NCBI GenBank assembly: GCA_026134085.1
Contig: JAOQIN010000011.1
Coordinates: forward strand, 1 to 42,868
Direction of reading: 5' to 3'
DNA length: 42,868 nt
Source of the DNA: Candidatus Methanoxibalbensis ujae
GTDB lineage: Archaea > Halobacteriota > Syntropharchaeia > Alkanophagales > Methanospirareceae
A program made the translations under genes and the position numbers. A model generated the notes under the pieces. It did not search any database, was not told the origin of the DNA, and saw nothing but the letters and a program-made list of their open reading frames with translations. Numbering within the stretch: position 1 is the first letter of the stretch; the number at the start of each line of letters is the position of its first letter. Below, in pieces: positions 26,090 through 34,355 of this stretch.

Positions 26090-26152
26090 GTTGTTGTTTT
26101 TGATTTTTTTGTTTTTTCTTGTTTTTTGTATTATTATTTTATTATTATATTA
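26090..26152 (+). terminator. T-rich terminator tract after ribC
   Basis: TTTTTTTG, TTTTTTC, TTTTTTG and TTATTATTATTT-type runs begin about 30 bp after the ribC stop. Such long T-tracts are the expected archaeal termination signal. Confidence 0.55.
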
Positions 26153-26199
26153 TAGGTGTGTCATGAATAAGCATAAAATAAAATAAATAATTTTATGGT

Positions 26200-26836
26200 G
26201 ACGGTATAGAAAACTGATTGAGTTACTGAATGAATTTGACATTGAAAGGAATAAAATCATCCAGATGGTTTATCAGGGAATGCATTGACAGCCTATTCCT
26301 TAAGTGCCTGGTGTGAGGTTGAAGAAACCATTCTTGATAAAATAGAATATCGTTCATTAAATGAAAGCATTGGAGAAAGGAGCCTGGTTGAGTCTTCAGC
26401 TCTTTCAAACAGGGAGCCGAGATTTTTTGCTCCATAACAGTCAAGGAAGAGAGAGGAAGAGTTTGGAAGTTTGAGGTGCTATGGCTGGAACAGGTTATGC
26501 AGGATGTTCGCTCAACATGGTGAGGTGGTGTTACACGTCTTCAATTTATATTAAAGTTAAGGCAGTGTGCGGAATTTCTGCTGACTCTCTGATATACGAT
26601 CTCGCCCTCACATCTGCGCTCAGCATCACGGCTGCCAAGTTTCAGGCGGCTGGCGATGGGACAATCAGAGGAGAAAGCTCGCTTTCCCAACATGCCCCGG
26701 GCTGAGTGATATCTGAGTAGAGGGCTATCTGAGTGATATGACCGAATGAGGAATGTATGTGAGAGCATGCGCCGTGGGTGAGGCGAGTATGCTGAGTATG
26801 ATAACTGAAGATATTAATCAGGGAGAAGGGATTGAC
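26200..26836 (+). pseudogene. decayed coding pieces of unknown identity upstream of trpA
   Basis: Two overlapping frames look coding but are broken: RKLIELLNEFDIERNKIIQM (26211-26270), then, after a shift, a 61-codon open stretch from 26255 containing SGNALTAYSLSAWCEVEE and ILDKIEYRSLNESIGERSLV, ending at 26440. No start codon or known motif fits. Further right the sequence is stop-rich, except for short frames without motifs. The last 100 bp hold the trpA leader with repeated 'gagtgatat/ctgagt' words. Confidence 0.35.
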
Positions 26837-27724
26837 ATGGCGATTGAGCGCGTATTTGAGCGGCTTCGGAGAGAGGGGGAAAGAGCACTGATAGGCTTTA
26901 TCACTGCCGGCTATCCATCAGCCGAGCTCACACCAGCCGTCGCATCAGCACTGATTGATGGTGGTGTGGACATCCTTGAGATAGGATTGCCATTCTCAGA
27001 CCCGATTGCGGACGGTGTCACAATTCAGCGGGCATCAGAGCACAGCCTGAAAGCAGGAATGAACACGGACCTGTATTTTGAAGTTGCCTCTCAGATAAAG
27101 GGCGTGGAGAAAGTATGCCTCTCATACTACAACCTCGTGCTCCGTCGTAAAACGGAGAGATTTATTGAGGAGTGTATTTCAGCAGGAATAAGCGGCATAA
27201 TAGTTCCTGATCTTCCAGTTGAAGAAGCATCTGACATGCTTAAAGCAAGCAAAAATTACGATTTTGATGTTATATTCCTTGTTTCACCGACAACAACCGA
27301 GCGAAGAATTGCAAAAATACTGAATGTTTCATCTGGCTTTATATATGTTGTATCGCTTCTCGGCGTTACAGGAGTTAGAGAGCGTCTTTCAGATGCAATC
27401 TCGCCAACTATACATCGCATACGACGCGTTCAATCAGCCGAGAAAATCTCAATACCTGTTGCAGTCGGCTTCGGCATATCAAGAGAAGATCATGTGCGTG
27501 CGGTATGTGAGATTGCAGACGGCGCCATCGTTGGAAGCGCATTCATAAAGATAATGGAGGAGCATATGCACTCTGGCGAGCTCAAGCGCGCAGATAAACT
27601 GCATGCATTTGAAGATACAAAAAATATGCTTGCCGATCTCAAGAACTTCGCGCAAAGATTGAAAAAGGCAACACATGTGGCACTGTGCTCTGATCAGGCA
27701 GCCAGAACAGCCGAGCAGCCATGA
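26837..27724 (+). CDS. trpA: tryptophan synthase alpha subunit
   Basis: The TIM barrel shows GFITAGYPSAELTPAVASAL, the catalytic Glu in ILEIGLPFSDPIADGVTIQ (with the catalytic Asp in SDPIADG), GIIVPDLPVEEA, VIFLVSPTTTERRI, the flexible loop YVVSLLGVTGVRERL, and PVAVGFGISREDHV with GAIVGSAFIK. It splits indole-3-glycerol phosphate into indole and glyceraldehyde 3-phosphate for TrpB. No trpB or other trp gene is next to it, which is unusual. The ATG follows GGGAGAAGGG. Longer in-frame starts upstream would add a non-conserved leader. Confidence 0.93.
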   Translation: MAIERVFERLRREGERALIGFITAGYPSAELTPAVASALIDGGVDILEIGLPFSDPIADGVTIQRASEHSLKAGMNTDLYFEVASQIKGVEKVCLSYYNLVLRRKTERFIEECISAGISGIIVPDLPVEEASDMLKASKNYDFDVIFLVSPTTTERRIAKILNVSSGFIYVVSLLGVTGVRERLSDAISPTIHRIRRVQSAEKISIPVAVGFGISREDHVRAVCEIADGAIVGSAFIKIMEEHMHSGELKRADKLHAFEDTKNMLADLKNFAQRLKKATHVALCSDQAARTAEQP

Positions 27725-27763
27725 TGGTTTGATTGTTGGAAGGAGAAAAGGAGGGGTGTTTGC

Positions 27764-29035
27764 TCAGTGTGATGAAATCAGTTTTTCTATGCGTGCCATG
27801 CCCTCCGAGATTTCTTCAATGGACGCGGCGTATGAGAAGCGCACATAATTTCTGCCTGCGTTTCCGAATGCGGAGCCCGGCGTGACAACGATATGTGTAT
27901 CACGCAGAAGCATCTCAGCGAATGCCACATCGTCTTTTTGTTCGTTTTGCGAGTTTGGTGATGATGCTGATGATGAAGTTGATGAGGATGTTGATGAGGA
28001 TGCTGATGAGGATGCTGATGATGAGGATGTTGATGATGATGTTGATGATGTTGATGATGTTGAAAGCGTTGAAATGCCCGCGAACACATAAAATGCGCCA
28101 TCAGGCATCTCACATGCAAATCCAATATCTCTGAGGCGTCTCACTATGAGGTCTCTGCGTCTTTTGAATTCGGACACCATCTCATACACGCATTCCTGTG
28201 AGCTTCTCAGCGCTTCAAGTGCGGCATATTGTGATATTGATGATGCGCAGGTCACCGAGTGCTGCTGTATTTTCAACATTGTATTCACTATTTCAACGGG
28301 TGCGACAGCGTATCCGACGCGCCATCCGGTCATTGCATATGTCTTTGAGAATCCGTTTATGATTATCGTGCGCTCTGACATTGCATCAAGTGATGCGATG
28401 CTCACATGTTTTTTTTCGTATATTATTTTCTCATAGATCTCATCAGACATCACTAAGACATTATGATCGGATGCGAACTCAGCTATCTCTCGCAGCTCAC
28501 GCTCTTCCATCACATATCCAACGGGATTGTTGGGACTGTTTATCACAATCATCCTCGTCTTCTCGCTCACAACACTGCTCATCATATCATAATTCACCGG
28601 TTTGTCCCTGCGCAGCAACCATATGGGCTTCCCACCTGCCATGCGGATCGCCGCTTCAAATGATACCCATGCAGGTTCAAGCATGATGACCTCGTCCCCC
28701 TCGTTGAGTATGCTCATCATCGCCGCGAATATAGCCTGCTTCGCTCCCGGCGTCACGATCACATTCTCAGCAGAAACATCAACACGGTTTTCCTCACGTA
28801 TTTTAATCGCTATTTCCTCCCTCAATTCAGGAATCCCGGCGCTCGGAACATAGTGCGTGAATCCGGCATCCATCGCTCTCTTCGCTGCTTCGCATATATG
28901 CGGTGGCGTTGAGAAGTCCGGCTCGCCCAATGAGAAATCAAGCACTTTTTTCCCCTCTTTCCTGAGCGCTCTCGCAAGCGCCGCCATCTTTATAGTTGCG
29001 GACTCTTTCACACCCTCCATTCTGCGCGAGAACAT
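27764..29035 (-). CDS. class I PLP-dependent aminotransferase with poly-Ser insert
   Basis: The fold type I aminotransferase shows LGEPDFSTPPHICEAAKRAM, NSPNNPVGYV (Asn170), MSDEIYEKIIY (Asp198, Tyr201), the PLP lysine in NGFSKTYAMTGWRVGY (Lys231) and the substrate Arg near NYVRFSYA (Arg399). It belongs to the archaeal aspartate/aromatic aminotransferase group. The exact substrate is not certain. Residues 322-368 form a loop made almost only of Ser, Thr and Ala, inserted between FYVFAGI and DDVAFAEMLL, where relatives have about 10 residues. It comes from expanded TCA/TCN triplets. The catalytic residues are intact, so the enzyme is probably active. Confidence 0.92.
   Translation of the reverse strand: MFSRRMEGVKESATIKMAALARALRKEGKKVLDFSLGEPDFSTPPHICEAAKRAMDAGFTHYVPSAGIPELREEIAIKIREENRVDVSAENVIVTPGAKQAIFAAMMSILNEGDEVIMLEPAWVSFEAAIRMAGGKPIWLLRRDKPVNYDMMSSVVSEKTRMIVINSPNNPVGYVMEERELREIAEFASDHNVLVMSDEIYEKIIYEKKHVSIASLDAMSERTIIINGFSKTYAMTGWRVGYAVAPVEIVNTMLKIQQHSVTCASSISQYAALEALRSSQECVYEMVSEFKRRRDLIVRRLRDIGFACEMPDGAFYVFAGISTLSTSSTSSTSSSTSSSSASSSASSSTSSSTSSSASSPNSQNEQKDDVAFAEMLLRDTHIVVTPGSAFGNAGRNYVRFSYAASIEEISEGMARIEKLISSH
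27959..28063. repeat. GAT/GTT/GCT trinucleotide repeat inside the aminotransferase gene
   Basis: About 35 consecutive imperfect triplets of GATGATGTT / GATGAGGAT type, on the plus strand, encode the Ser-rich loop on the minus strand. The unit pattern 'gatgaggatgctgatgag' recurs with little divergence, suggesting recent slippage. Confidence 0.85.
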
Positions 29036-29473
29036 TCCTCAACTCCCTTAGTCACTCCGCCTTTATACAATTATTGAAAATGGCAGCATTGTTGTGCTGC
29101 GCTGTGATTGATTTTTTAAGCTGCCTCTTTTTTTAAGCTGCCTCTCATCAGAGAGGGAGAGGAGCGCCCAGATGGGATCATCTCCGTCATTGGTTGAGCA
29201 GGATATGGCAGGATGAAGCAGGGGCAAGATGAAGCAGGAACCTGTCTGGATATCCCGGTGAGTGGTGCAAAGAAAGAAAGAAAAGAAGAACAGAATACAG
29301 AAAAGAAAACAGAAAAAAGGAAGGGAAAGAAATAAGAGGATGCCCCCGTGTGATTAAGCGTGTGATTAAGCCACGGCGACCAGGAGAATGAGAAGTGGTA
29401 GATAAAGTGGTAGATAAATGAGAAGAGAAGAAGAAGAGAGAAAAAAGAAAAGGAATAAGGAAGGGGAGGTCGG
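29036..29473. other. intergenic region with tandem duplications, no gene
   Basis: A perfect 17-bp tandem duplication (TTTTTTAAGCTGCCTCT, 29112-29145) lies near the aminotransferase start. Short duplications of GTGTGATTAAGC (around 29348) and AGTGGTAGATAA (around 29393-29418) occur nearer rpl32e. The middle is purine-rich (GAAAGAAAGAAAAGAAG). No open frame has a ribosome site and a known motif. Promoters for the divergent neighbours must lie here. Confidence 0.5.
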
Positions 29474-29878
29474 ATGGCTGTCAGGAAGTCTCTGAGGAAT
29501 GCGCTGAGGAGGCATCGCAGGATAAAATTCAGGAGATACCTCTGGTATTCCAAGAAGAGCCTGGAGAAAAGTGGCTGGCGGAGACCGAGAGGCATACACA
29601 ACAAGCTGCGAAAGGAGAAAAAGGGAAAAGGAAGACTTGTGAAAGTGGGATACCGCATCAAGAGGGAATGGCGCGGTCTCCATCCGTCAGGACACCGTGA
29701 AGTGCTCGTTCACAATCTCAACGAACTGCTCAAAGTGAAAGAAGAAGTGGAAGAAGATATAAAAGAAGGCGAGGAAAGCGGAGTTGTGATACGCATCGCG
29801 AGCACTGTGGGCGCGAAGAAGCGGGAGATTATCGTTGCGGAAGCGGAGAAAATGGGTCTGCGCGTTTTGAATCCATGA
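29474..29878 (+). CDS. rpl32e: ribosomal protein L32e
   Basis: The 134-residue basic protein contains LRRHRRIKFRRYLWYSKKSL, GWRRPRGIHNKLRK, VGYRIKREWRGLHPSGHREV and a C-terminal VVIRIASTVGAKKREIIVAE, matching archaeal L32e. In most archaea the gene sits in the spc-type ribosomal cluster next to L6 and L19e, but here it stands alone. GGGGAGGTC precedes the ATG. It converges with the Hdr operon. Confidence 0.95.
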   Translation: MAVRKSLRNALRRHRRIKFRRYLWYSKKSLEKSGWRRPRGIHNKLRKEKKGKGRLVKVGYRIKREWRGLHPSGHREVLVHNLNELLKVKEEVEEDIKEGEESGVVIRIASTVGAKKREIIVAEAEKMGLRVLNP

Positions 29879-29913
29879 CGCACTCACAACGCACTCATAC
29901 ATGCAGGTCCTTC

Positions 29914-29949
29914 CTGACTTCTCCACTCAGGCTGACTTCTCCACTCAGG
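29914..29949. repeat. perfect 18-bp tandem duplication
   Basis: CTGACTTCTCCACTCAGG occurs twice head to tail in the gap between convergent rpl32e and hdrA. Each unit is itself partly self-complementary (CTGA...TCAG), so it could form small hairpins at the 3' ends of both transcripts. The rest of the gap (29950-30059) is A-rich on the plus strand, which is T-rich for the incoming hdrA transcript and a likely terminator. Confidence 0.6.
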
Positions 29950-30059
29950 CATGGCTCGGATTTTGGGCTCAATTAGCCGACAGGAGCAGATGAAGCAGAT
30001 GAAAAATGAGAACAAAATAAGGGATAAAATGAAAAATCAAAAAACCAAAAAACAAAAGA

Positions 30060-32735
30060 TCACGAAGCGAGATCTATCTGTGGGTATATCTGTTTGTCCT
30101 TGAAACAGTTGAGTGATATAGCGCTTGATGGGCAGGAGCCCGCGCAGTTACCGCAGCCCATGCATATGCTTTCGTTTACTTTTGCCACTCTTCTCACAAT
30201 GCTTGTGTGAGTTTTGGCGGAGTATGTGATGGCGGGCACGCTCTCCTCAACGAGTTCAATTGCTCTCACAGGACAGACAGTCATGCATGTGCCGCATCCT
30301 GAGCAGGCTTCGGTGTCAACAACGGAAACTGCGCCTCCGCTCTCCATGAACTTTTTTGACAGTATTTCAAGCGCTCTCGCAGCTGCTGCCGATGATTGGG
30401 CGATGCACTCATCAAGCGTCGCTGGAAATATCGCAGAGCCGCACACGAACACTCCTTCTTTAAGGGTGTCAACGGGGGTTGTCCGCATTTTCGGTCGCTC
30501 GTTTGCGATTCTGAAGAAGCCCTTTTTCGTCGGAATGTGCAGCATGTCGGCGAGTCTCTCATTGTCCTCCGCCGGGAGAAGAGGCGTGCTCAGCACGACA
30601 ATATCGGGCTTTATCTGAATTTCATCGTTGAATATCTCATCAAACACGGTTATAATGCCGTTCTCATATTTGGGAGGTTGCTTGTAGCGCAGAAATATAA
30701 CGCCCTGCCGCCTCGCCTCTTTATAGAGGAGCTCCCATTTCCCGTATGTCCTCATATCCCTGTATAAAACGAGCACGTTCTTCGCAAATTTCTTCGCGAG
30801 AAGCGCGTTCTTCACAGCCTCAATACAGCACACCCTGGAGCAGTAGTCCACAGCATCACCCCATCCGACGCACTGAATCATCACCACAGTCTCAGCATCC
30901 AGTTTTCCGCTTGCGAGCATTTTCTCAAATTCAATCTGAGTTTTCACATTTGCATCACTGCCGTAGTTGTAGAATCCGGTTGGTGTGAAAGGACGGGTTC
31001 CGGTCGCGAGTATGCATGCGCCGAATGTTATCTCCCGCTCCTCTCCATCCTTCATTTTTATTCTCGCCCTGAAATCTCCCGGCCTTCCGGAAATCTCAAC
31101 GACCTCAGCACCGGTGAACACAGTTATGCGCTCTTTCCTCCCCTCTATCTCTGAGATCATCCTGTTCAAAATCTCTGATGCCTTCTCACCAGATGGCAGC
31201 ACATCAATCTCGCGCAGATATCCGCCGAGCTCATCGGATTTCTCAACAAGATACACATCATAACCCGCGTCTGCGATGTCAATCGCCGCTCTCATCCCTG
31301 ACACGCCTCCGCCTATCACGAGCGCACTTGCCACAACAGGATATTGCTCAATGACAACTTCATCAAACCGCATCACCTTCTCAACGCCCATCTCTATGAG
31401 ATTCTTCGCCTTCTCCGTTGCATCACCGACATCATGAGAACACTGCTCAAATCCTATAACCTCCATCATGAATGGATTCAATCCCGCGTCTGCACACGCA
31501 GTTCTCAGCGCCTTCTCATATTTGCGAGGTGAGAATCCAGCTACGATTATCCTGTTCACCCCCTCATCAACGGCACGGGAGATCGCACGCACAGCATCCT
31601 CATAGGACTTCACTCCCTCATCCACATACACAACATCCTTGAGGTTGCGCGCATGCTCAACAACCGCTGACACATCTATCGCATCTGATGCGCTGTTTAT
31701 TATGATGCCCGTGCGAGGTTTCTCCTCATATTCATATTCGCGAGCCTCAGGAAGAACACCGTCCCTCTCGCTCATCAATGCCGCTTTCATCGCAGCAGCT
31801 TCTGCAAACGCAACACTTTCACCCACCATCATCGGCGCTCTCGCCGCTCCTCCCACAAATATGCCCTCCACATTCGTCTCAACAGGTCTTTCAGATGATG
31901 TCCGCACGAATCCAAATTCATCACACTCAACACCCAACTTTGATGCAAGCTCACTCATAGTCTTTGATGGCAGCAGACCGACAGCAAGAACGACCATGTC
32001 AAATTCCATCCTTTCCACTGTCCCCTTCTCAAGATCCTCATATTTCGCAACCAGTTTGCCATCTTCCACAATTATCTCAGGAACTCTTGACCTCACATAC
32101 TTCACTCCCTTTCCCTTTATCTCCTCCACAATCTCATCATAACGCTGAAATGTGCGCACATCCATGTAAAATATGCATATATCAACATCAGGATAGCGGT
32201 CCTTCACTATCTTCGCCTCCTTCGCTGTGTATCCGCAGCAAGCTGAAGAGCAAATCTCATTTTGTTTGCATCTTGAGCCCATGCACTTTATGAAACACAA
32301 GCGCTCAACACGCTTTCCGTCAGATGGCCTTTTCAACTCACCCTTCTTCTCTCTCAATATCCTCTCAAATTCAAGCGATGTGACAACATCGGGATGATCA
32401 ATCGCATAGCTCTTGGGGATATCATCAAACACATCATAGCCCGGCGTCAGAACCACACTCGCAACATCAACCTCACGACCTGAGACCCGCAGTTTGAATT
32501 TTCCAGCACCGCCTGAAATTCCCTCCACCTCGCTTGAGAGCATCAGTTCTATGTTTGGATGTGCCTGAACTTCTGCGATAAGCGGCGCCAAACCCATCTC
32601 ACACTCAGCGAGCTCACCCATCTTCCCGCCTAACCTGCTCTCTCTCTCAATCAGATAAACCTTATATCCCGAATTTGCAAGAGTCAAAGCGGAATTTATT
32701 CCTGCAATTCCTCCTCCTATGACAGCAATAGCCAT
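30060..32735 (-). CDS. hdrA: double-length HdrA-like flavoprotein (two FAD modules plus ferredoxin domain)
   Basis: The 891-residue protein is two HdrA halves in one chain. The first FAD loop is VIGGGIAG (5-12), with cysteine cluster CFIKCMGSRC to CSSACC (147-167). A domain at about 341-455 resembles the N-terminal HdrA domain, but its expected cluster-binding cysteines are replaced (IIINSAS, GVKSYED, AGFSPR). The second FAD loop is VIGGGVSG (473-480), with IQCVGWG and YCSRVCC (622-637). Two 4Fe-4S motifs end the chain, CSGCGTCMTVCP and CMGCGNCAGSCP. HdrA is the flavin-based bifurcation or confurcation hub. AGGAGGCG precedes the ATG. It is the last gene of the operon. Confidence 0.93.
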   Translation of the reverse strand: MAIAVIGGGIAGINSALTLANSGYKVYLIERESRLGGKMGELAECEMGLAPLIAEVQAHPNIELMLSSEVEGISGGAGKFKLRVSGREVDVASVVLTPGYDVFDDIPKSYAIDHPDVVTSLEFERILREKKGELKRPSDGKRVERLCFIKCMGSRCKQNEICSSACCGYTAKEAKIVKDRYPDVDICIFYMDVRTFQRYDEIVEEIKGKGVKYVRSRVPEIIVEDGKLVAKYEDLEKGTVERMEFDMVVLAVGLLPSKTMSELASKLGVECDEFGFVRTSSERPVETNVEGIFVGGAARAPMMVGESVAFAEAAAMKAALMSERDGVLPEAREYEYEEKPRTGIIINSASDAIDVSAVVEHARNLKDVVYVDEGVKSYEDAVRAISRAVDEGVNRIIVAGFSPRKYEKALRTACADAGLNPFMMEVIGFEQCSHDVGDATEKAKNLIEMGVEKVMRFDEVVIEQYPVVASALVIGGGVSGMRAAIDIADAGYDVYLVEKSDELGGYLREIDVLPSGEKASEILNRMISEIEGRKERITVFTGAEVVEISGRPGDFRARIKMKDGEEREITFGACILATGTRPFTPTGFYNYGSDANVKTQIEFEKMLASGKLDAETVVMIQCVGWGDAVDYCSRVCCIEAVKNALLAKKFAKNVLVLYRDMRTYGKWELLYKEARRQGVIFLRYKQPPKYENGIITVFDEIFNDEIQIKPDIVVLSTPLLPAEDNERLADMLHIPTKKGFFRIANERPKMRTTPVDTLKEGVFVCGSAIFPATLDECIAQSSAAAARALEILSKKFMESGGAVSVVDTEACSGCGTCMTVCPVRAIELVEESVPAITYSAKTHTSIVRRVAKVNESICMGCGNCAGSCPSSAISLNCFKDKQIYPQIDLAS

Positions 32736-32793
32736 TTCTCAACGCCTCCTTTATTCAGAAGATCACTTCACCTTCACTTCACACTTCACCTGA

Positions 32794-33657
32794 TCACTTC
32801 ACCTTATCAAGCACGCGCTTGGGAGATACTATCACCTTTCCAAGGCCAAGTTTTCCCTCAGATATTCCGAGTGCGAGACCGAGAAGCTGTGTGAAATAGA
32901 GCACGGGTATCCTGTATTCCTCATTATACTTCTCCTCTATGTCCTGCTGCTTGGCATCCAGCATCATCTGACAGAGAGGACATGCCACAGAGATGCAGTC
33001 AACATCAGCACGTTTTGCCTCATCAAGTATCATGCGAGTCATAGCATACGATATTTCAGGATTGAACATCATCAGGCCACCGCCACAGCACTTCGCCTTT
33101 CGCCTGAAATCCACCACCTCAGCACCTGCTGCCTCAAGAACGCGATCCATCGCAGTCGGGTCATCAGGGTCATCAAAGGCAGCATTTGAAGGTCTTCCGA
33201 TAAAACATCCGTAATATGGTGCGACCTTTATGCCGAGATTCTTCTTCACCTTGCTCTTTATTTTTTCCTCTCCAACATCATTCGCAATCACATCAAGTAT
33301 ATGACGCACATTCAGCGTTCCTTTGTAGTCCAGGCTTGCATCTATCTCGCTGATTTTTTTTCTCAATTCCTCGTTTTCCTTCAACTCTACATTTGTCCTT
33401 GCGAGGTTTATATAGCATGCGTTGCATGCTGCGACAACATCCAGTCCCTTTGTTCTCTCTCCTTTCTCAGAGAGCGCAAGTGTTCTCGCGTTAAGCGCAT
33501 ACAGGAGAAGTCCAGTAGCCTCCAAAGCCCCGCAGCAGTTCCAGTCCTCAATTTCAATCAGCTCTATGTCAAGCTCCTCACACACAGCGTGCACGGACAT
33601 CTCATATTCCTTTGAAGTTGTGTGGGCTGTGCATCCCGGATAATATGCATAACGCAT
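32794..33657 (-). CDS. hdrB: heterodisulfide reductase subunit B
   Basis: The 287-residue protein has both CCG domains that hold the non-cubane 4Fe-4S pair at the disulfide site. The first runs YYPGCTAH, EDWNCCGA and AACNACY. The second runs PYYGCFIG, AKCCGGGLMMF and ACPLCQMMLD. In methanogens it cleaves CoM-S-S-CoB. In reverse pathways it can make the heterodisulfide. Overall length is usual. GAGGTGAG precedes the ATG. It follows hdrC closely. Confidence 0.96.
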   Translation of the reverse strand: MRYAYYPGCTAHTTSKEYEMSVHAVCEELDIELIEIEDWNCCGALEATGLLLYALNARTLALSEKGERTKGLDVVAACNACYINLARTNVELKENEELRKKISEIDASLDYKGTLNVRHILDVIANDVGEEKIKSKVKKNLGIKVAPYYGCFIGRPSNAAFDDPDDPTAMDRVLEAAGAEVVDFRRKAKCCGGGLMMFNPEISYAMTRMILDEAKRADVDCISVACPLCQMMLDAKQQDIEEKYNEEYRIPVLYFTQLLGLALGISEGKLGLGKVIVSPKRVLDKVK

Positions 33658-33687
33658 TATATCTCACCTCTGTCCACTAACCTCAGT

Positions 33688-34314
33688 CTACTGTCGCCCC
33701 TCCGCGGTCTCAGCAGCCTCAGCAGCGATCTTCTCCTCATGTTCTCTGATCTTCTCAAATATCCGTGCGATCTCCTCTCTCCTTCTTATTTTATCTGGGA
33801 GGAGAGCTGTCTTTCCTTTGAGGAACAGGGCCATTCCGAGTCTCCGGTAATCTTTCATCATCTGAAGAATCCTTCCCTTGTAGAACTCACGCATCAGCCC
33901 CATCTCATACTGTCTGCCATATTTCCTGACCTGATTCAGGAATGCATGTGCGAAATCGGGCCTTCTGCTTCTTATCTCCAGTTTTCCTTTTTCAGCTTCC
34001 CTCTCAGCGATCCTGTGAATGGCACCCATAACCTCAGAGAAACGGACATCCTGCGGACACCACTCACGACATATCTGGCATGATGCGCAGAACCATATCT
34101 CCGGTCTTGAGAGGACCTGAGAACGAAGTCCGAGAATGCTCATCTGTATGACTTTTCTCGGATTATATTCAAAGCCTAGCTCCCTACCGACCTCGGTGAC
34201 AGGACAGCCGAGCGTGCATGTGGAACACTGATAGCAGTTCAGCAGATTCTCACCGCCGGGCTCTCTCATTATCTCATATTTGAAGTCCGGGTCTGTCTCC
34301 TCCCATCTGATCAT
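33688..34314 (-). CDS. hdrC: heterodisulfide reductase subunit C
   Basis: The 208-residue protein has two 4Fe-4S motifs, CYQCSTCTLGCP and CASCQICREWCP, and the block NPRKVIQMSILGLRSQVL typical of HdrC, which wires HdrA to HdrB. A C-terminal extension of about 60 charged residues (LPDKIRRREEIARIFEKIRE) follows. The ATG is preceded by two tandem copies of GGAGGCGGTGCATAA, so the ribosome site is duplicated. Longer upstream starts would only translate the duplication. Confidence 0.95.
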   Translation of the reverse strand: MIRWEETDPDFKYEIMREPGGENLLNCYQCSTCTLGCPVTEVGRELGFEYNPRKVIQMSILGLRSQVLSRPEIWFCASCQICREWCPQDVRFSEVMGAIHRIAEREAEKGKLEIRSRRPDFAHAFLNQVRKYGRQYEMGLMREFYKGRILQMMKDYRRLGMALFLKGKTALLPDKIRRREEIARIFEKIREHEEKIAAEAAETAEGRQ

Positions 34315-34343
34315 TATGCACCGCCTCCTTATGCACCGCCTCC
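34314..34343 (-). repeat. 15-bp tandem duplication of the hdrC ribosome-binding region
   Basis: The unit GGAGGCGGTGCATAA (minus strand) is repeated exactly, so two identical Shine-Dalgarno cores precede the hdrC ATG, at about 9 and 24 bases. The copy nearest the ATG has the workable spacing. The duplication may alter hdrC translation or be neutral slippage. Confidence 0.7.
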
Positions 34344-34355
34344 ACCTCACTGCAA

